From: Eubacterium brachy ATCC 33089
GTDB lineage: Bacteria > Bacillota > Clostridia > Peptostreptococcales > Anaerovoracaceae
Direction of reading: 5' to 3'
DNA: 64,000 nucleotides
Assembly: GCA_000488855.1 (NCBI GenBank)
Contig: KI535286.1
Coordinates: forward strand, 252,813 to 316,812
The notes below the pieces were generated by a model. It worked only from the letters and a program-made list of their open reading frames with translations, was not told the origin of the DNA and did not search any database. Below are positions 33,848 to 43,897 of the stretch, piece after piece. Positions within the stretch are counted from its first letter, which is position 1, and each line of letters opens with the position of its first letter. The translations under genes were made by a program, and so were the position numbers.

Positions 33848-35128
33848 ATGTTAGATGTCAAACGCATAAGAGAAGATTTTGCAGGAGTTAAAAAAGCAAT
33901 CGAAAAGAGAGGACAGGGAAGCTTCGGAATAGATGAGATTCCGTCTTTGGACAAGAGGAGAAGAGAGCTTTTGGGAATCGTAGAAGCTATGAAAAATGAG
34001 CAGGGAACAGCTTCTAAGGAAATCCCTAAAATGAAAAAAGAAGGCAAGGATACCGACGAATTGATGAAAATGTTGAAGGGTCTCTCAGATAAAATAAAAG
34101 AGTTGGATGGAGAAGTCGCTGAGGTGGAGAGCAAAATCAAAGCGGCTATGTTGGAAATACCCAATACGCCTCATGAGAGCGTTCCGATAGGAAAAGATGA
34201 CAGTGATAACGTTGAAATCAGAAAAATCGGAGAACCCGTGAAATTCGATTTTGAAGAAAAGGCTCATTGGGATATAGGTACTGATCTGGGAATTTTGGAC
34301 TTTGAACGTGCGGCGAAAATCGCAGGTGCCAGATTTACGGTTTACAAAGGCATGGGAGCCAGACTCGAGAGGTCCGTGATGAATTTCATGTTGAATCTTC
34401 ACACTGAAAAAAACGGATTTACGGAATTTTTAGTGCCGTACATGGTAAACAGAGATGCTATGATAGGAACTGGACAATTGCCGAAATTTGAGGATGATAT
34501 GTTTAAAATAAGCGATAGAGAATTTTTTATGATTCCTACTGCAGAGGTTCCTCTGACTAACTTGAAATCAAATGAAATAATACAGGCGGATCAGCTGCCG
34601 CTATATTATACGGGATTTACCCCATGCTGGAGAAAGGAAGCAGGCTCCGCAGGAAGGGATACAAGAGGCCTCATAAGACAGCACCAGTTCAACAAAGTCG
34701 AATTGGTGAAGTTCGTCGAACCGAGAACGTCTTATGATGAACTTGAAACTCTTGTCGAAGCGGCGGAAAGCGTGCTGAAAGCGCTGGAGATTCCATATAG
34801 AGTCGTAGCTCTTAGCAGTGGAGATTTAGGATTTTCCTCTGCAAAGACATACGATATAGAAGTTTGGATGCCAAGTTACGGAAGATATGTGGAGATTTCT
34901 TCTTGCTCAAACTTTGAAGACTATCAAGCCAGAAGAGCAAATATCAGATTTAGACCATCGGAAAAGGCGAAGCCGGAATTCGTGCATACTTTGAATGGTT
35001 CGGGACTTGCCATAGGCAGAACTGTAGCGGCAATTTTGGAAAATTACCAGCAGGCGGATGGAACAGTGACAGTTCCCGATGTGTTGAAACCTTACATGGG
35101 AATCGATAAAATTACCAAAGAGATATAG
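33848..35128 (+). CDS. serS: Seryl-tRNA synthetase
   Basis: This 426-residue enzyme charges tRNA-Ser with serine. The N-terminal long antiparallel coiled coil (about 30-105) binds the tRNA arm. The class II core has motif 1 around [15 protein letters not shown], motif 2 [26 protein letters not shown] and motif 3 [18 protein letters not shown] chose the ATG at 33848, which has TGGAG upstream; the in-frame GTG at 33827 overlaps the previous stop. No T-box leader is seen. Confidence 0.96.
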   Translation: MLDVKRIREDFAGVKKAIEKRGQGSFGIDEIPSLDKRRRELLGIVEAMKNEQGTASKEIPKMKKEGKDTDELMKMLKGLSDKIKELDGEVAEVESKIKAAMLEIPNTPHESVPIGKDDSDNVEIRKIGEPVKFDFEEKAHWDIGTDLGILDFERAAKIAGARFTVYKGMGARLERSVMNFMLNLHTEKNGFTEFLVPYMVNRDAMIGTGQLPKFEDDMFKISDREFFMIPTAEVPLTNLKSNEIIQADQLPLYYTGFTPCWRKEAGSAGRDTRGLIRQHQFNKVELVKFVEPRTSYDELETLVEAAESVLKALEIPYRVVALSSGDLGFSSAKTYDIEVWMPSYGRYVEISSCSNFEDYQARRANIRFRPSEKAKPEFVHTLNGSGLAIGRTVAAILENYQQADGTVTVPDVLKPYMGIDKITKEI

Positions 35129-35185
35129 GGTATGACGCTAAATAATCTGAAAACCATGATATTAAATTAGAATTGAGGGATATAT

Positions 35186-36655
35186 TTGTTAACCATAGGA
35201 ATAATTTTTGTGCTGTATCTAGGATTGATGCTCTGGATAGGTGCAAAGAACTATAATCAATCAGACGATTTGTCTGACTATATTTTAGGTGGCAGAAAAT
35301 TGGGCAGCTGGGTGACGGCAATGTCGGCACAGGCATCGGATATGAGCGGCTGGCTTTTGATAGGTTTACCGGGGGCGGCATATGCTGTTTACCAAGGGAC
35401 TTCCGAAGCGATTTGGACGGCTATAGGATTATGGATAGGAACGTACTGCAATTGGAAGTTCGTAGCAAAGAGATTGAGGCAGTATACCAGGAAATCAGGA
35501 GACTCAATTACGTTACCCGACTTTTTTGAAAACAGATTCAAAGATAAAAGACATATTTTAAGGGTGACATCCGGAATATTTATAGTGATATTTTTCTTAG
35601 TTTATACAGCGGCACAGTTTGCTGCCGGCGGAAAATTGTTCAATACGATTTTCGGAATAGATTATGTTTGGGGTCTTTTGATCGGTGCGGTTATAATTTT
35701 GGCGTATACCAGCCTAGGAGGATTTAACGCCGTTTGTATTACGGATACCATAATGGGATTAACTATGTTTGTAGCTCTGATAGTGGTGCCGATTATCACC
35801 ACCGTAAAGATGGGCGGAATAGATGGAGTACAGGAAAGGCTCGCATCTTTGACACCTGAGAGTTTAGGATTATTCCCTAAAAGCAACGGAAGTATCAATA
35901 CCATGCTGCTGGCATCGTCGCTGGGATGGGGACTCGGATATTTTGGGCAGCCTCACATATTGGTCAGATTCATGGCTATAGAGTCACCTGATATGATTAA
36001 GAAATCACGAGTTATCGCTATGGGATGGGTCACCATAACTCTGGCGGCAGCTATCGTAATAGGAATAGTAGGAAAAGCGTTTATGCCAAACCTGGCAGAT
36101 GGAGAAACCATATATATGGCATTGATAAACAAGATGTTCAATCAGGTGATTTCTGGGGTGCTTATGACAGCTATTTTAGCAGCTATTATGAGTACAGCAA
36201 GCTCACAACTTTTGGTAGCTGCATCTTCCGTATCTACGGACATATATGCCACGCTGTTCAAAAAAGATTTAAAAGATCCGAAAATAGTATACATATCCAG
36301 AATTACAGTCGTTATAATCTCCGTAATAGCTATAGTTTTGGCTTTGAACCCGGAAAGTTCCGTGTTTGCACTGGTCGCATTTGCGTGGGGAGGCTTTGGA
36401 GCCACTTTCGGACCGATGCTCATATTTGCACTGTTCTGGAGGAGAACTACCCTTGCGGGAGCAGGCGTTGGAATGATTGTAGGAGGTATTGCAGACTTCC
36501 TTTGGTATTGGCTGAAAGGGGGAATCTGGGACATTTACGAAATAATACCGGGATTTATTTTAGCCTCTATTACGATAGTGGTAGTAAGTTTGTTGACTGA
36601 ACCTAATAAGGAGGTAATGGCAGAATTTGACGGTGTGAAAAACGAAAGATTTTAG
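35186..36655 (+). CDS. putP: Sodium/proline symporter
   Basis: This 489-residue protein has 12-13 membrane helices of the SSS family. The signature SDYILGGRKLGSWVTAMSAQASDMSGWLLIGLPGA identifies PutP-type proline carriers, with Ser residues that coordinate sodium. It imports proline with Na+. The start is TTG with TGAGGGA about 6 bases upstream. It is separated from serS by 57 bases and may be read from the same transcript. Confidence 0.92.
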   Translation: MLTIGIIFVLYLGLMLWIGAKNYNQSDDLSDYILGGRKLGSWVTAMSAQASDMSGWLLIGLPGAAYAVYQGTSEAIWTAIGLWIGTYCNWKFVAKRLRQYTRKSGDSITLPDFFENRFKDKRHILRVTSGIFIVIFFLVYTAAQFAAGGKLFNTIFGIDYVWGLLIGAVIILAYTSLGGFNAVCITDTIMGLTMFVALIVVPIITTVKMGGIDGVQERLASLTPESLGLFPKSNGSINTMLLASSLGWGLGYFGQPHILVRFMAIESPDMIKKSRVIAMGWVTITLAAAIVIGIVGKAFMPNLADGETIYMALINKMFNQVISGVLMTAILAAIMSTASSQLLVAASSVSTDIYATLFKKDLKDPKIVYISRITVVIISVIAIVLALNPESSVFALVAFAWGGFGATFGPMLIFALFWRRTTLAGAGVGMIVGGIADFLWYWLKGGIWDIYEIIPGFILASITIVVVSLLTEPNKEVMAEFDGVKNERF

Positions 36656-36782
36656 GAATTTTAAATAGCAATATGGCTTTGAGAAATTGTCAAAAGGAGC
36701 TGTTTGGAAAATCGAGAGAAATATTCTAAATGCAATTCAATTTGAAAATGCTTTTATTTGAACGTGACTTTGCGAGGTACAT

Positions 36783-38492
36783 ATGAATTTACAGGAGTAT
36801 TTGCTGAATCATTCCAAATCAAATAGAGTGTCGTTTCATATGCCGGGGCATAAAGGCCTTGGCATATTTAACATGTACGGATATGGTGAATTGATGAAGA
36901 ACCTGGTCAATATGGATATAACCGAGATATCAGGTGCAGACAATTTGCATAAGCCGAAAGGCGTAATCAAAAATTTGGAAGATAAATACGCCGAGTTATA
37001 CGGTGCAAAAAAAACGTTTTTATTGATCGACGGCAGCACCGCCGGAATTTTGGCATCGATTATGGCTTGTGTTCCGACGGGGAAAAAGATATTGGCAGCG
37101 AGAAATTGTCATAAATCCGTCTACAGCGGAACTGTTTTGACCAAGTGCGTACCGACTTATGTAATGCCTAAACACGATAAAACTTCCCACGTAATGGGAG
37201 AAATTACAGCCGAGGATGTGCGGAGAATTCTCGAGGGAGATTTTCGAGATAAAGATGAAATCTACGCTGTGATTTTAGCGAGCCCCAACTACTATGGAAT
37301 ATGTTCTAACGTAGAGGAGATTGCGGAGGTCGTGCACAGATATGGAAAAGTCCTCATCGTGGATCAAGCACATGGAGCTCATTTAAAATTCTTTGAGAAA
37401 AACGGTTATGTTGACGATTTAAAAAAAGATTCTGTAGGTGAAAGAAACATTGAACGAGGCGATAGAAATTATCGGTATCTCACATATCCCAGATCTGCGG
37501 AGAGCAGCGGTGCGGACATCGTAATAAACAGCACACACAAGACTCTGAGCAGTTTTACGCAGAGTGCCGTGTTGAATGTGATGACTGACAGAGTGGACGA
37601 AAGGAATATTTTTGATAAATTGCAATTGATTCAGAGCACAAGCCCATCGTACATATTGATGCTTTCGCTGGATATAAATGCTGATATAATAGAAAAACAC
37701 GGAGATGAAGTTTTTGAAAACTGGAAAAACAACGTGAAAAGATTCTACGAGCAGATGGCGAAAATTCCGGAAGTTACCGTGGTGGAAGATGAAAACTTAG
37801 ACTGGACGAAGATCAACTTGTCGCTGGAGAAAATGGGAATTGACGGCGGTACTTTTGAAAAGTTGCTGACTGATAGAGGAATAGACGTGGAGCTTGCTGC
37901 AGGAAATATAGTGATGGCACTGACGGGAATCGGAAACTCGCTAGAAGACTACGACAAACTTTTAGATGCCGTAAAGGATATCGTATGGAGCATAAAAGAG
38001 AGAAGAAAAAGTAACTTAAGAGAAAACGTGGATTGCAATTCACGTGAAAGTTCTGTTTGCGATATGGATATTAGACGAAGAAGGTCTGAAATCGATGCTG
38101 ATGAGCGAAAAGAGACATGTGGCGACGAAAACAGTACGTCTGATGAACAATTGAATAAAACAGGATGTAAAGGAGATGAAAGTATGATAAAATTCTCCGT
38201 AGAAGACAGCGATTGCATAAGCGTTGATAAAGGTTTCTCGATACCCAAGCCCGGAGAGTACATAGGTCAGGAAGGTGAAAGTGCGGAAGTGTATTTAAGA
38301 GATTCCATGGGTTGTATAAGCAAAGATGCAATAATCCCGTATCCACCGGGAATTCCTTTCGTATGCCCCGGAGAGATAATAACCGAAGAATGCGTAAAAC
38401 GATTGCTGCAACTCATGGGGGAAAACAAGGACATATTCGGTATATCGAGAGAAGGGAAAATTCGTATAATAATAGGTGAAGATAAACAGTGA
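36783..38492 (+). CDS. Orn/Lys/Arg decarboxylase family protein
   Basis: This 569-residue fold type I PLP enzyme shows FHMPGHKG (about 18-25), the DGSTAG cofactor loop (about 82-87) and the PLP lysine in NSTHKTL (about 255). It is the short Gram-positive form without the N-terminal receiver-like wing of E. coli enzymes. It would decarboxylate an amino acid such as arginine or lysine to a polyamine precursor. A low-complexity, charged insert (about 400-475) interrupts the C-terminal domain, which resumes with the YPPGIPFVCPGE motif. The substrate cannot be told. Confidence 0.88.
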   Translation: MNLQEYLLNHSKSNRVSFHMPGHKGLGIFNMYGYGELMKNLVNMDITEISGADNLHKPKGVIKNLEDKYAELYGAKKTFLLIDGSTAGILASIMACVPTGKKILAARNCHKSVYSGTVLTKCVPTYVMPKHDKTSHVMGEITAEDVRRILEGDFRDKDEIYAVILASPNYYGICSNVEEIAEVVHRYGKVLIVDQAHGAHLKFFEKNGYVDDLKKDSVGERNIERGDRNYRYLTYPRSAESSGADIVINSTHKTLSSFTQSAVLNVMTDRVDERNIFDKLQLIQSTSPSYILMLSLDINADIIEKHGDEVFENWKNNVKRFYEQMAKIPEVTVVEDENLDWTKINLSLEKMGIDGGTFEKLLTDRGIDVELAAGNIVMALTGIGNSLEDYDKLLDAVKDIVWSIKERRKSNLRENVDCNSRESSVCDMDIRRRRSEIDADERKETCGDENSTSDEQLNKTGCKGDESMIKFSVEDSDCISVDKGFSIPKPGEYIGQEGESAEVYLRDSMGCISKDAIIPYPPGIPFVCPGEIITEECVKRLLQLMGENKDIFGISREGKIRIIIGEDKQ

Positions 38493-39009
38493 ATTGCTCT
38501 TAATTCTGTCAAATATCTCGGGGTATTTTGCATTGACAGTAATCTTGGTAAAAATCAGCATAGAAGATATAAAACATAAAATTATAGAGGACAGGATGAA
38601 TTTGCTCGTATGCATAATAGGTATAAGCCTAATATGCGTGAATTGTGTCTTGAAAAATTGGACGGGCAGTTTTTCAACAGAATCAGCATTCATAAACATC
38701 AAAAGCATATTTTACGAAATTGCGTTGAAATGTCTGACAGCAAGCATCATACCGATATTTATCATATGCCTCAACTTTTTCGTCAAGAACGCTTTTGGGG
38801 GTGGAGATATAAAGCTGATATTTGCTCTCGGTACGATATTTGAGTTTGAAGAGCTTCTAGGCATAATGGCTATAGGGACCGTACTTGCAGGTGTGTTCGG
38901 GGGATTTGTATGGTGCTGTAAAAGAAAGAGGACGAGCGTTGATAAAGGGTTGTATATTCCCTTTGCACCGTTTATTTCCATCGGAACGATAATAACGTTT
39001 ATTGTTTAA
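38476..39009 (+). CDS. Prepilin peptidase, short (A24) form
   Basis: This 177-residue membrane protein has the two aspartate motifs of A24 peptidases: SIEDIKHKII (about 31-40) and FGGGDIKL (about 112-119). It lacks the N-terminal methyltransferase domain, like CpaA/TadV types. It would cut leader peptides of type IV pilin-like proteins at the membrane. It starts at GTG 38476 and overlaps the decarboxylase gene by 17 bases. No other pilus genes are in the window. Confidence 0.85.
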   Translation: MKINSELLLILSNISGYFALTVILVKISIEDIKHKIIEDRMNLLVCIIGISLICVNCVLKNWTGSFSTESAFINIKSIFYEIALKCLTASIIPIFIICLNFFVKNAFGGGDIKLIFALGTIFEFEELLGIMAIGTVLAGVFGGFVWCCKRKRTSVDKGLYIPFAPFISIGTIITFIV

Positions 39010-39246
39010 AATTACAAAAACAATGGAGCATCAATTATCGGATATTATAGCAAGCTGGATATAGCACTGCAGATGTTCAATGATCCGCAAGAAAGATGTG
39101 GAAGGTCTGAAAATAAAGGATAAAAATATCTTGAAAGACAATTATTAAATGATAAAATATATATGATAGTATAATTGAAATATTTGAACCGATCGGTAAT
39201 GTTGCCGTGGACTTCATGCAAAGAGATTCAGATAGAGGATGAACAG

Positions 39247-39387
39247 ATGAAAATAGATTTGGAAAAAGGAATATACATAGGCATTATACTCATGGGAGTT
39301 ATAGTATTGGTCGCATATAAGGTAAAGAGACGTAAGGAAAGAAATCAGGACTTTCCTAGGCTGAATGAAATAGACGATGATAGGTAA
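39247..39387 (+). CDS. Small single-pass membrane protein
   Basis: This 46-residue protein has a transmembrane helix (about 8-27, GIYIGIILMGVIVLVAYKV) followed by a basic stretch and an acidic end. ATG 39247 has AGAGGATG in front; a longer form from 39175 is possible but less natural. The preceding 237 bases (39010-39246) hold only very short frames and an AT-rich stretch with possible promoter boxes (TTGAAA, TATAAT-like). No family is recognised. Confidence 0.5.
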   Translation: MKIDLEKGIYIGIILMGVIVLVAYKVKRRKERNQDFPRLNEIDDDR

Positions 39388-39484
39388 TCGGATGAAATCG
39401 TTCAGAGGATAGGGGGGATACAGATACGACGCTTGCGAGCAGGTATCTCACTTTATGGCGAAAACTATATATAGTCGAGAAAGC

Positions 39485-39517
39485 ACAGATGCGGATAAAT
39501 TTGAGCATCTGTTTTTT
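39485..39517 (+). terminator. Terminator between convergent genes
   Basis: ACAGATGC and GCATCTGT form an 8-bp stem followed by six T on the plus strand. It ends rightward transcription before the leftward TagB-like gene. Confidence 0.75.
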
Positions 39518-39580
39518 GTATGTTTTGATAGCCACATACGCAATTAGGATTAAATTCATTTGAAAATTCTATCATTCCAT

Positions 39581-40693
39581 CTAAGATAGATAAGGCTCTA
39601 TCAGTTTGACGATGTCTTCGGTAATGGTATCGGAAGAGAGATCAATATACGTATCCTTAAAGTTTTTTAAAGCGTCCATGTCGTAAGAATTCTGGAGAAT
39701 ATGCGAAACCAGACTTTGTGCATCGAAATGGGGTTCAGACGGAAGGTCCGTCATGTAGGATATGTAGGTATCTCTTTCTCTCATGTAGTCATTAAAATCG
39801 TAAGGATAGAAATAAATTGGAATATTCATTATGGCGCCTTCATAAATCATGCAGCTGTAATCGCTTATCATGACATCGGCAACACTGAGCATATCCACAG
39901 TAGAAAAATCATCGTATTTAGACGATATATTAGCCAAAGGGTGAGCTTTTACAATCAAATTGAAGTCTTCAGCATACGGGGCAAAGGCTTCTTCAAGTTC
40001 CGAAACAGCTTTTTTAAAATTTTCAGCTTCCGATGGGTCTTTTCTATATGTAGGGGCATATAGAACATTTATTCCCCGGGATAGATTGGGATGTGCCAGC
40101 AATATTTTCGATTTCTTTTCTGCCTGCAATTTTTGATTTAATAGGTATTCTGCTCTGGGAAGAGGCAAAACCGCAATGCTTTCCTTCGGATAACCGAATC
40201 CCTGACATAGATGATCCACATAGCCCTTCCCGGCACAGAGGATGTAATCATAGTTTTTATGCATTCTCATAGCATCAGCCATGGCCCTGGAATGACCTTC
40301 TTTTTTGCCTATAGTGCTGTATCCGAATTTCTTCATAGTGCCAATCGAGTGCCACATTTGCACTACCATAGGTCTCGGGTTTTTAATCAGGCTCACTATG
40401 GAGTAAGAGTCTAAAATAACGACCTTACACGTAGCCAGTTGAAATAGCTGACCCAACATGTAAAAACAGCAGCCGATTTTTCCGAAAAAAGACTTGGGCA
40501 CGCTTTTGCACATCAAGACCGTTTTGCAATTTGGATGAAGCTCTCTGATTTTATCACGCAACATCAAAATGTCCAATGTGGGATCATCAGATTGTTGTCT
40601 AAGAAAAAGAACTTTATTTTTCTGGGGGAATATTTTGAAGATAATATAAATTGCATTTAAGATTATCCTCGCAACTCTCAGTACGAATACCAT
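39581..40693 (-). CDS. CDP-glycerol glycerophosphotransferase family protein (TagB/TagF-like)
   Basis: This 370-residue enzyme transfers glycerol phosphate from CDP-glycerol to a teichoic acid or related polymer. Family motifs are VVQMWHSIGTMKKFGY (His is the likely catalytic base, about residue 108), NVLYAPTYRKDPS, NLIVKAHPL and ADVMISDYSCMIYEGAI. It is shorter than TagF and close to TagB-type primases. The N-terminal hydrophobic helix may associate with the membrane. It is divergent from the acyltransferase gene. Confidence 0.88.
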   Translation of the reverse strand: MVFVLRVARIILNAIYIIFKIFPQKNKVLFLRQQSDDPTLDILMLRDKIRELHPNCKTVLMCKSVPKSFFGKIGCCFYMLGQLFQLATCKVVILDSYSIVSLIKNPRPMVVQMWHSIGTMKKFGYSTIGKKEGHSRAMADAMRMHKNYDYILCAGKGYVDHLCQGFGYPKESIAVLPLPRAEYLLNQKLQAEKKSKILLAHPNLSRGINVLYAPTYRKDPSEAENFKKAVSELEEAFAPYAEDFNLIVKAHPLANISSKYDDFSTVDMLSVADVMISDYSCMIYEGAIMNIPIYFYPYDFNDYMRERDTYISYMTDLPSEPHFDAQSLVSHILQNSYDMDALKNFKDTYIDLSSDTITEDIVKLIEPYLS

Positions 40694-40851
40694 AGAATCT
40701 CCTCTTTTTACATGGTTTGGCTACAGAATTTTACTATAGAGAAAAGCGACTCTGTAAATATAAACTACAATAGAGTTTACCACAATTCGAGTTGAAATAC
40801 TAATACATCAGCAGAAATTATTTCATCGGCATAGAGAATCTCTATAATGAG

Positions 40852-40880
40852 TTGAAAAATATTGAGATTTAATGTAAAAT
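40852..40880 (+). promoter_or_regulatory. Promoter for the acyltransferase gene
   Basis: TTGAAA (40852-40857), 17 bases and TAAAAT (40875-40880) lie 25 bases before the ATG at 40906. The rest of 40694-40851 is AT-rich with no gene. Confidence 0.65.
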
Positions 40881-40905
40881 GCATAAAGTGGAACAGGAGG
40901 TATGA

Positions 40906-41976
40906 ATGAATTTAAAACTGATCAGCAAATACAGAGATGTGATGTTCGGATTAGCTATTATCAGCATAATTATATTTCACTTTACAGAAGATTTTTATAT
41001 AGCATATAAAAGCAAAATAATCGCAAAAGAATTTTTCCAGTTCTGGTACATGAAAACGATTAACAGCGTAGGGGTAGAAGTATTTATGTTCTTGTCAGGA
41101 ATGGGACTTTTCTATTCGCTTCATAAAAATAGAAAGATGAGTACATTTTATAAGAACAGGATGAAACGCCTTTTAATTCCTTATATTCCCGTGGGAATAG
41201 CATATTGGGTTACAGTGGATTTAGTGCTCAAAGATAAGGGCTTTGCCAGATTCATAGAAGATTTTTCTCTGATCAGTATATTTACGAGAAAAGAGATCGT
41301 TTTGTGGTTTGTAGGAGCAATGGTCGCAATTTATATTCTATTCCCGATAATTTTTAAAATAGTGGAAAATGAGAGATGGCAAAAGTCGGTAGAAGACGGG
41401 CTGACTCTGATAGTGATAGTTTTAATAGGAAATTTCATACTCAATATGGCAAATCCGTCATTCTTTGCGAAAATTGAGATAGTAATCACGAGAATTCCGA
41501 TTTTCATATTGGGAGCCTGCTTTGCCAAAATGATGATACAAGGTGTCAATATGAAGAAGTGGGTTACGGCTTTAATAATACTGACAGGGCTGATATTGAG
41601 GGCATCTACATTACTAATCAAGTATTCCCAATATTCAAAGAGAATTATAAGCGGAGTATTCGCGCTGAGTCTGATTTTGCTTTGCTGTTTGGTATTGGAA
41701 TTGTTGAAATGGAACAAGTTTTACAGGCTTTTATCAAAAATTGGAGAGTATTCACTGGAGCTGTATATGACTCATGTGACTGTAAGAAAAGCCGCCAAGT
41801 TGATGGGATACAAGCTTTATGATATAAGAATATACAGTATAGTGATATTGATATCCATCGTGTGCGCTGTAGTTTTGCACGCATTGGTGGGACTTGTTGT
41901 CAGGAGAAAGAAAATGACCTTCGAGACGATTAATGAGGGAAAGGATAAAGAAAAACCTAAACCACAGCTTCAATAG
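40906..41976 (+). CDS. Acyltransferase 3 family membrane protein
   Basis: This 356-residue protein has about ten membrane helices and the family's early His motif (IIIFHFTEDF, about 18-27), then KRLLIPYIPVG. These enzymes move acyl groups to sugars or glycerol on the outer face of the membrane. A strong AGGAGG site precedes the ATG. It lies between the TagB-like gene and the Dlt-like operon, so it probably modifies a surface glycopolymer. The 308 bases after it (41977-42284) hold no gene; they probably carry the promoter of the next operon, with AAGACA and TAAAGT as weak candidates. Confidence 0.82.
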   Translation: MNLKLISKYRDVMFGLAIISIIIFHFTEDFYIAYKSKIIAKEFFQFWYMKTINSVGVEVFMFLSGMGLFYSLHKNRKMSTFYKNRMKRLLIPYIPVGIAYWVTVDLVLKDKGFARFIEDFSLISIFTRKEIVLWFVGAMVAIYILFPIIFKIVENERWQKSVEDGLTLIVIVLIGNFILNMANPSFFAKIEIVITRIPIFILGACFAKMMIQGVNMKKWVTALIILTGLILRASTLLIKYSQYSKRIISGVFALSLILLCCLVLELLKWNKFYRLLSKIGEYSLELYMTHVTVRKAAKLMGYKLYDIRIYSIVILISIVCAVVLHALVGLVVRRKKMTFETINEGKDKEKPKPQLQ

Positions 41977-42284
41977 TAAATATCCGATGATATTTATTAT
42001 TGTGGAAACGGTTTTATGTTATTTCATATTCGTTTCATACTTGTGTGATATATTACTCTAATGAAAATTTCAAAAATTGTTTGCCGTGACAGCGGAGTTG
42101 ATATGTGATTTTTATGTAGAGATATTTTAGCGGTGAACGGTAATTTGAGATGATTTATCATGCCGTGTTCGATACAAGGGGAAAAGTGACAAAATTGTAT
42201 GTTTAATGGAGATTTTTGTAAAGACAAACCCCGGATAAATGTGGTAAAGTATAAGAGGAATTTTATTTTTTGAAAGGATTGAAT

Positions 42285-43883
42285 ATGTCTTTTAACACCA
42301 TAGCTTTTGGAGTTTTTGTGTTATCGGTAATAGTGTTGTATTACGTGGTACCAAAGAGATTTCAATGGATACTCTTGTTGATAGCGAGCTATTTTTTCTA
42401 CGCTTTCGCCAGTGTAAAGTTCATACCGTTTATAGTGATGACAACGCTGACATCATATATAGCGGCTCTTATGATAGGCAAAAATCACAAGAGAGAAAAG
42501 GCTATGCTTGCAGAAGGCAAAGAAATTCTGACAAAAGAAGAAAAGAAAAAGCTAAAAGATACGGCAAAGAAGGGAAGAAGACGAGTTTTAATCGGACTTC
42601 TGGTGGTAAACTTCGGAGTATTGATATTTTTGAAGTATTATAACTTCTTTGCAGATAACATAAACGCTCTGTTGAAGCCGTTTTTACATCAGACGACGAC
42701 GGTTCCGCATTTGAAGTTGCTGTTGCCGCTCGGAATATCATTTTACACATTCCAAACGATGTCCTATGTGATAGACGTATACTGGAAGAAAGTTGAGGCG
42801 GAGAAAAATTTAGGAAAGGTCGCTCTTTTTGTGTCGTTCTTCCCGCAGATGTTCTTGGGACCGATAGGAAGATTTAAGGAGTTGTCGAGTCAGCTCTTTG
42901 AAGAGAGAAAGATGGATCCGCGCAATATAAAATTCGGAATACAGCTGGCAGCCTGGGGTTATTTTAAAAAGATGGTAATCGCCGACAGAGTGGGGATAGT
43001 AGTCGACACTGTCTTCGCAGGTCATAACAACATGTCGGGACCGTTGGTGGCGTTTGGCGTGTTTCTGTATGCGATTCAGGACTATACCGACTTTTCAGGA
43101 GGAGTGGATATAGTGAGAGGTATAGCTCAGACCATGGGGATAAGAATGGCGGAAAACTTCAAAAGACCATATTTTTCCAGGACCATCGCCGAATTCTGGC
43201 GCAGGTGGCATATGTCGCTGGGAGCATGGATGAAGGACTACGTGTTCTATCCGTTCGCGTTGACATCGGCTATGAAAAAATTCAGCAAGTTTGCCAAGAA
43301 ACATGGTGGAGACACGTTTGGAAAGACTCTGCCCATAGCGATGGGGAACGTATTGGTATTTTTGCTGATAGGTATATGGCATGGAGCCAGTTGGAACTAC
43401 ATCATCTGGGGTGTATACTACGGTCTCGTAGTCGGTCTGGGTGGAATGATGAAGCCGATATTCGACGGGATGAACAAGCTGTTACATATAAATACATCTT
43501 CCAAGATATTCATTTTGTGGCAGATACTGAGATCGTTTTGGCTGACATGTGTAGGATGTATAATATTCAGAGCGGAGGGGTTACACGAGGCTTGGGTAAT
43601 ATTCAAGCAATCGTTAAACATATTCAATATTCCCGGCAATTACGTAGCGGAATTTTTAAAACTGAAAATCGGAATTAACGATATAATGGTAATTCCGACG
43701 GTTCTCATTATATTGTTCATAGTAGATTTGATGCAGGAAAAAGTCCACGTTAGGACCTTTCTGGAAAATCGAAATTTCGTAATAAGATGGGCAGTTTATC
43801 TCATAGGATTTATAATGTTAGTCGGACTTGGAATGTACGGCCCGGGATTTGATCAGAATCAGTTTACGTACGTGCAATTCTAG
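42285..43883 (+). CDS. MBOAT family acyltransferase (DltB-like)
   Basis: This 532-residue membrane protein has about eleven helices and the MBOAT catalytic motif GIWHGASWNYIIWG with His366. It begins with SFNTIAFGVFVLSVIVLYYVVP, as in AlgI/DltB-type proteins, and has a charged cytoplasmic loop of about 30 Lys/Glu-rich residues (about 75-110). Such proteins pass an acyl group from a carrier on the inner side across the membrane. It heads a five-gene Dlt-like operon. ATG 42285 has GAAAGGA upstream. Confidence 0.88.
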   Translation: MSFNTIAFGVFVLSVIVLYYVVPKRFQWILLLIASYFFYAFASVKFIPFIVMTTLTSYIAALMIGKNHKREKAMLAEGKEILTKEEKKKLKDTAKKGRRRVLIGLLVVNFGVLIFLKYYNFFADNINALLKPFLHQTTTVPHLKLLLPLGISFYTFQTMSYVIDVYWKKVEAEKNLGKVALFVSFFPQMFLGPIGRFKELSSQLFEERKMDPRNIKFGIQLAAWGYFKKMVIADRVGIVVDTVFAGHNNMSGPLVAFGVFLYAIQDYTDFSGGVDIVRGIAQTMGIRMAENFKRPYFSRTIAEFWRRWHMSLGAWMKDYVFYPFALTSAMKKFSKFAKKHGGDTFGKTLPIAMGNVLVFLLIGIWHGASWNYIIWGVYYGLVVGLGGMMKPIFDGMNKLLHINTSSKIFILWQILRSFWLTCVGCIIFRAEGLHEAWVIFKQSLNIFNIPGNYVAEFLKLKIGINDIMVIPTVLIILFIVDLMQEKVHVRTFLENRNFVIRWAVYLIGFIMLVGLGMYGPGFDQNQFTYVQF

Positions 43884-43897
43884 GAGAGTATCAAAAT

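Noticed and set aside
39010-39246. Short frames such as a 22-codon frame near 39072, possibly a gene relic.
   Set aside because: Too short and without a ribosome site or family match; treated as a gap.
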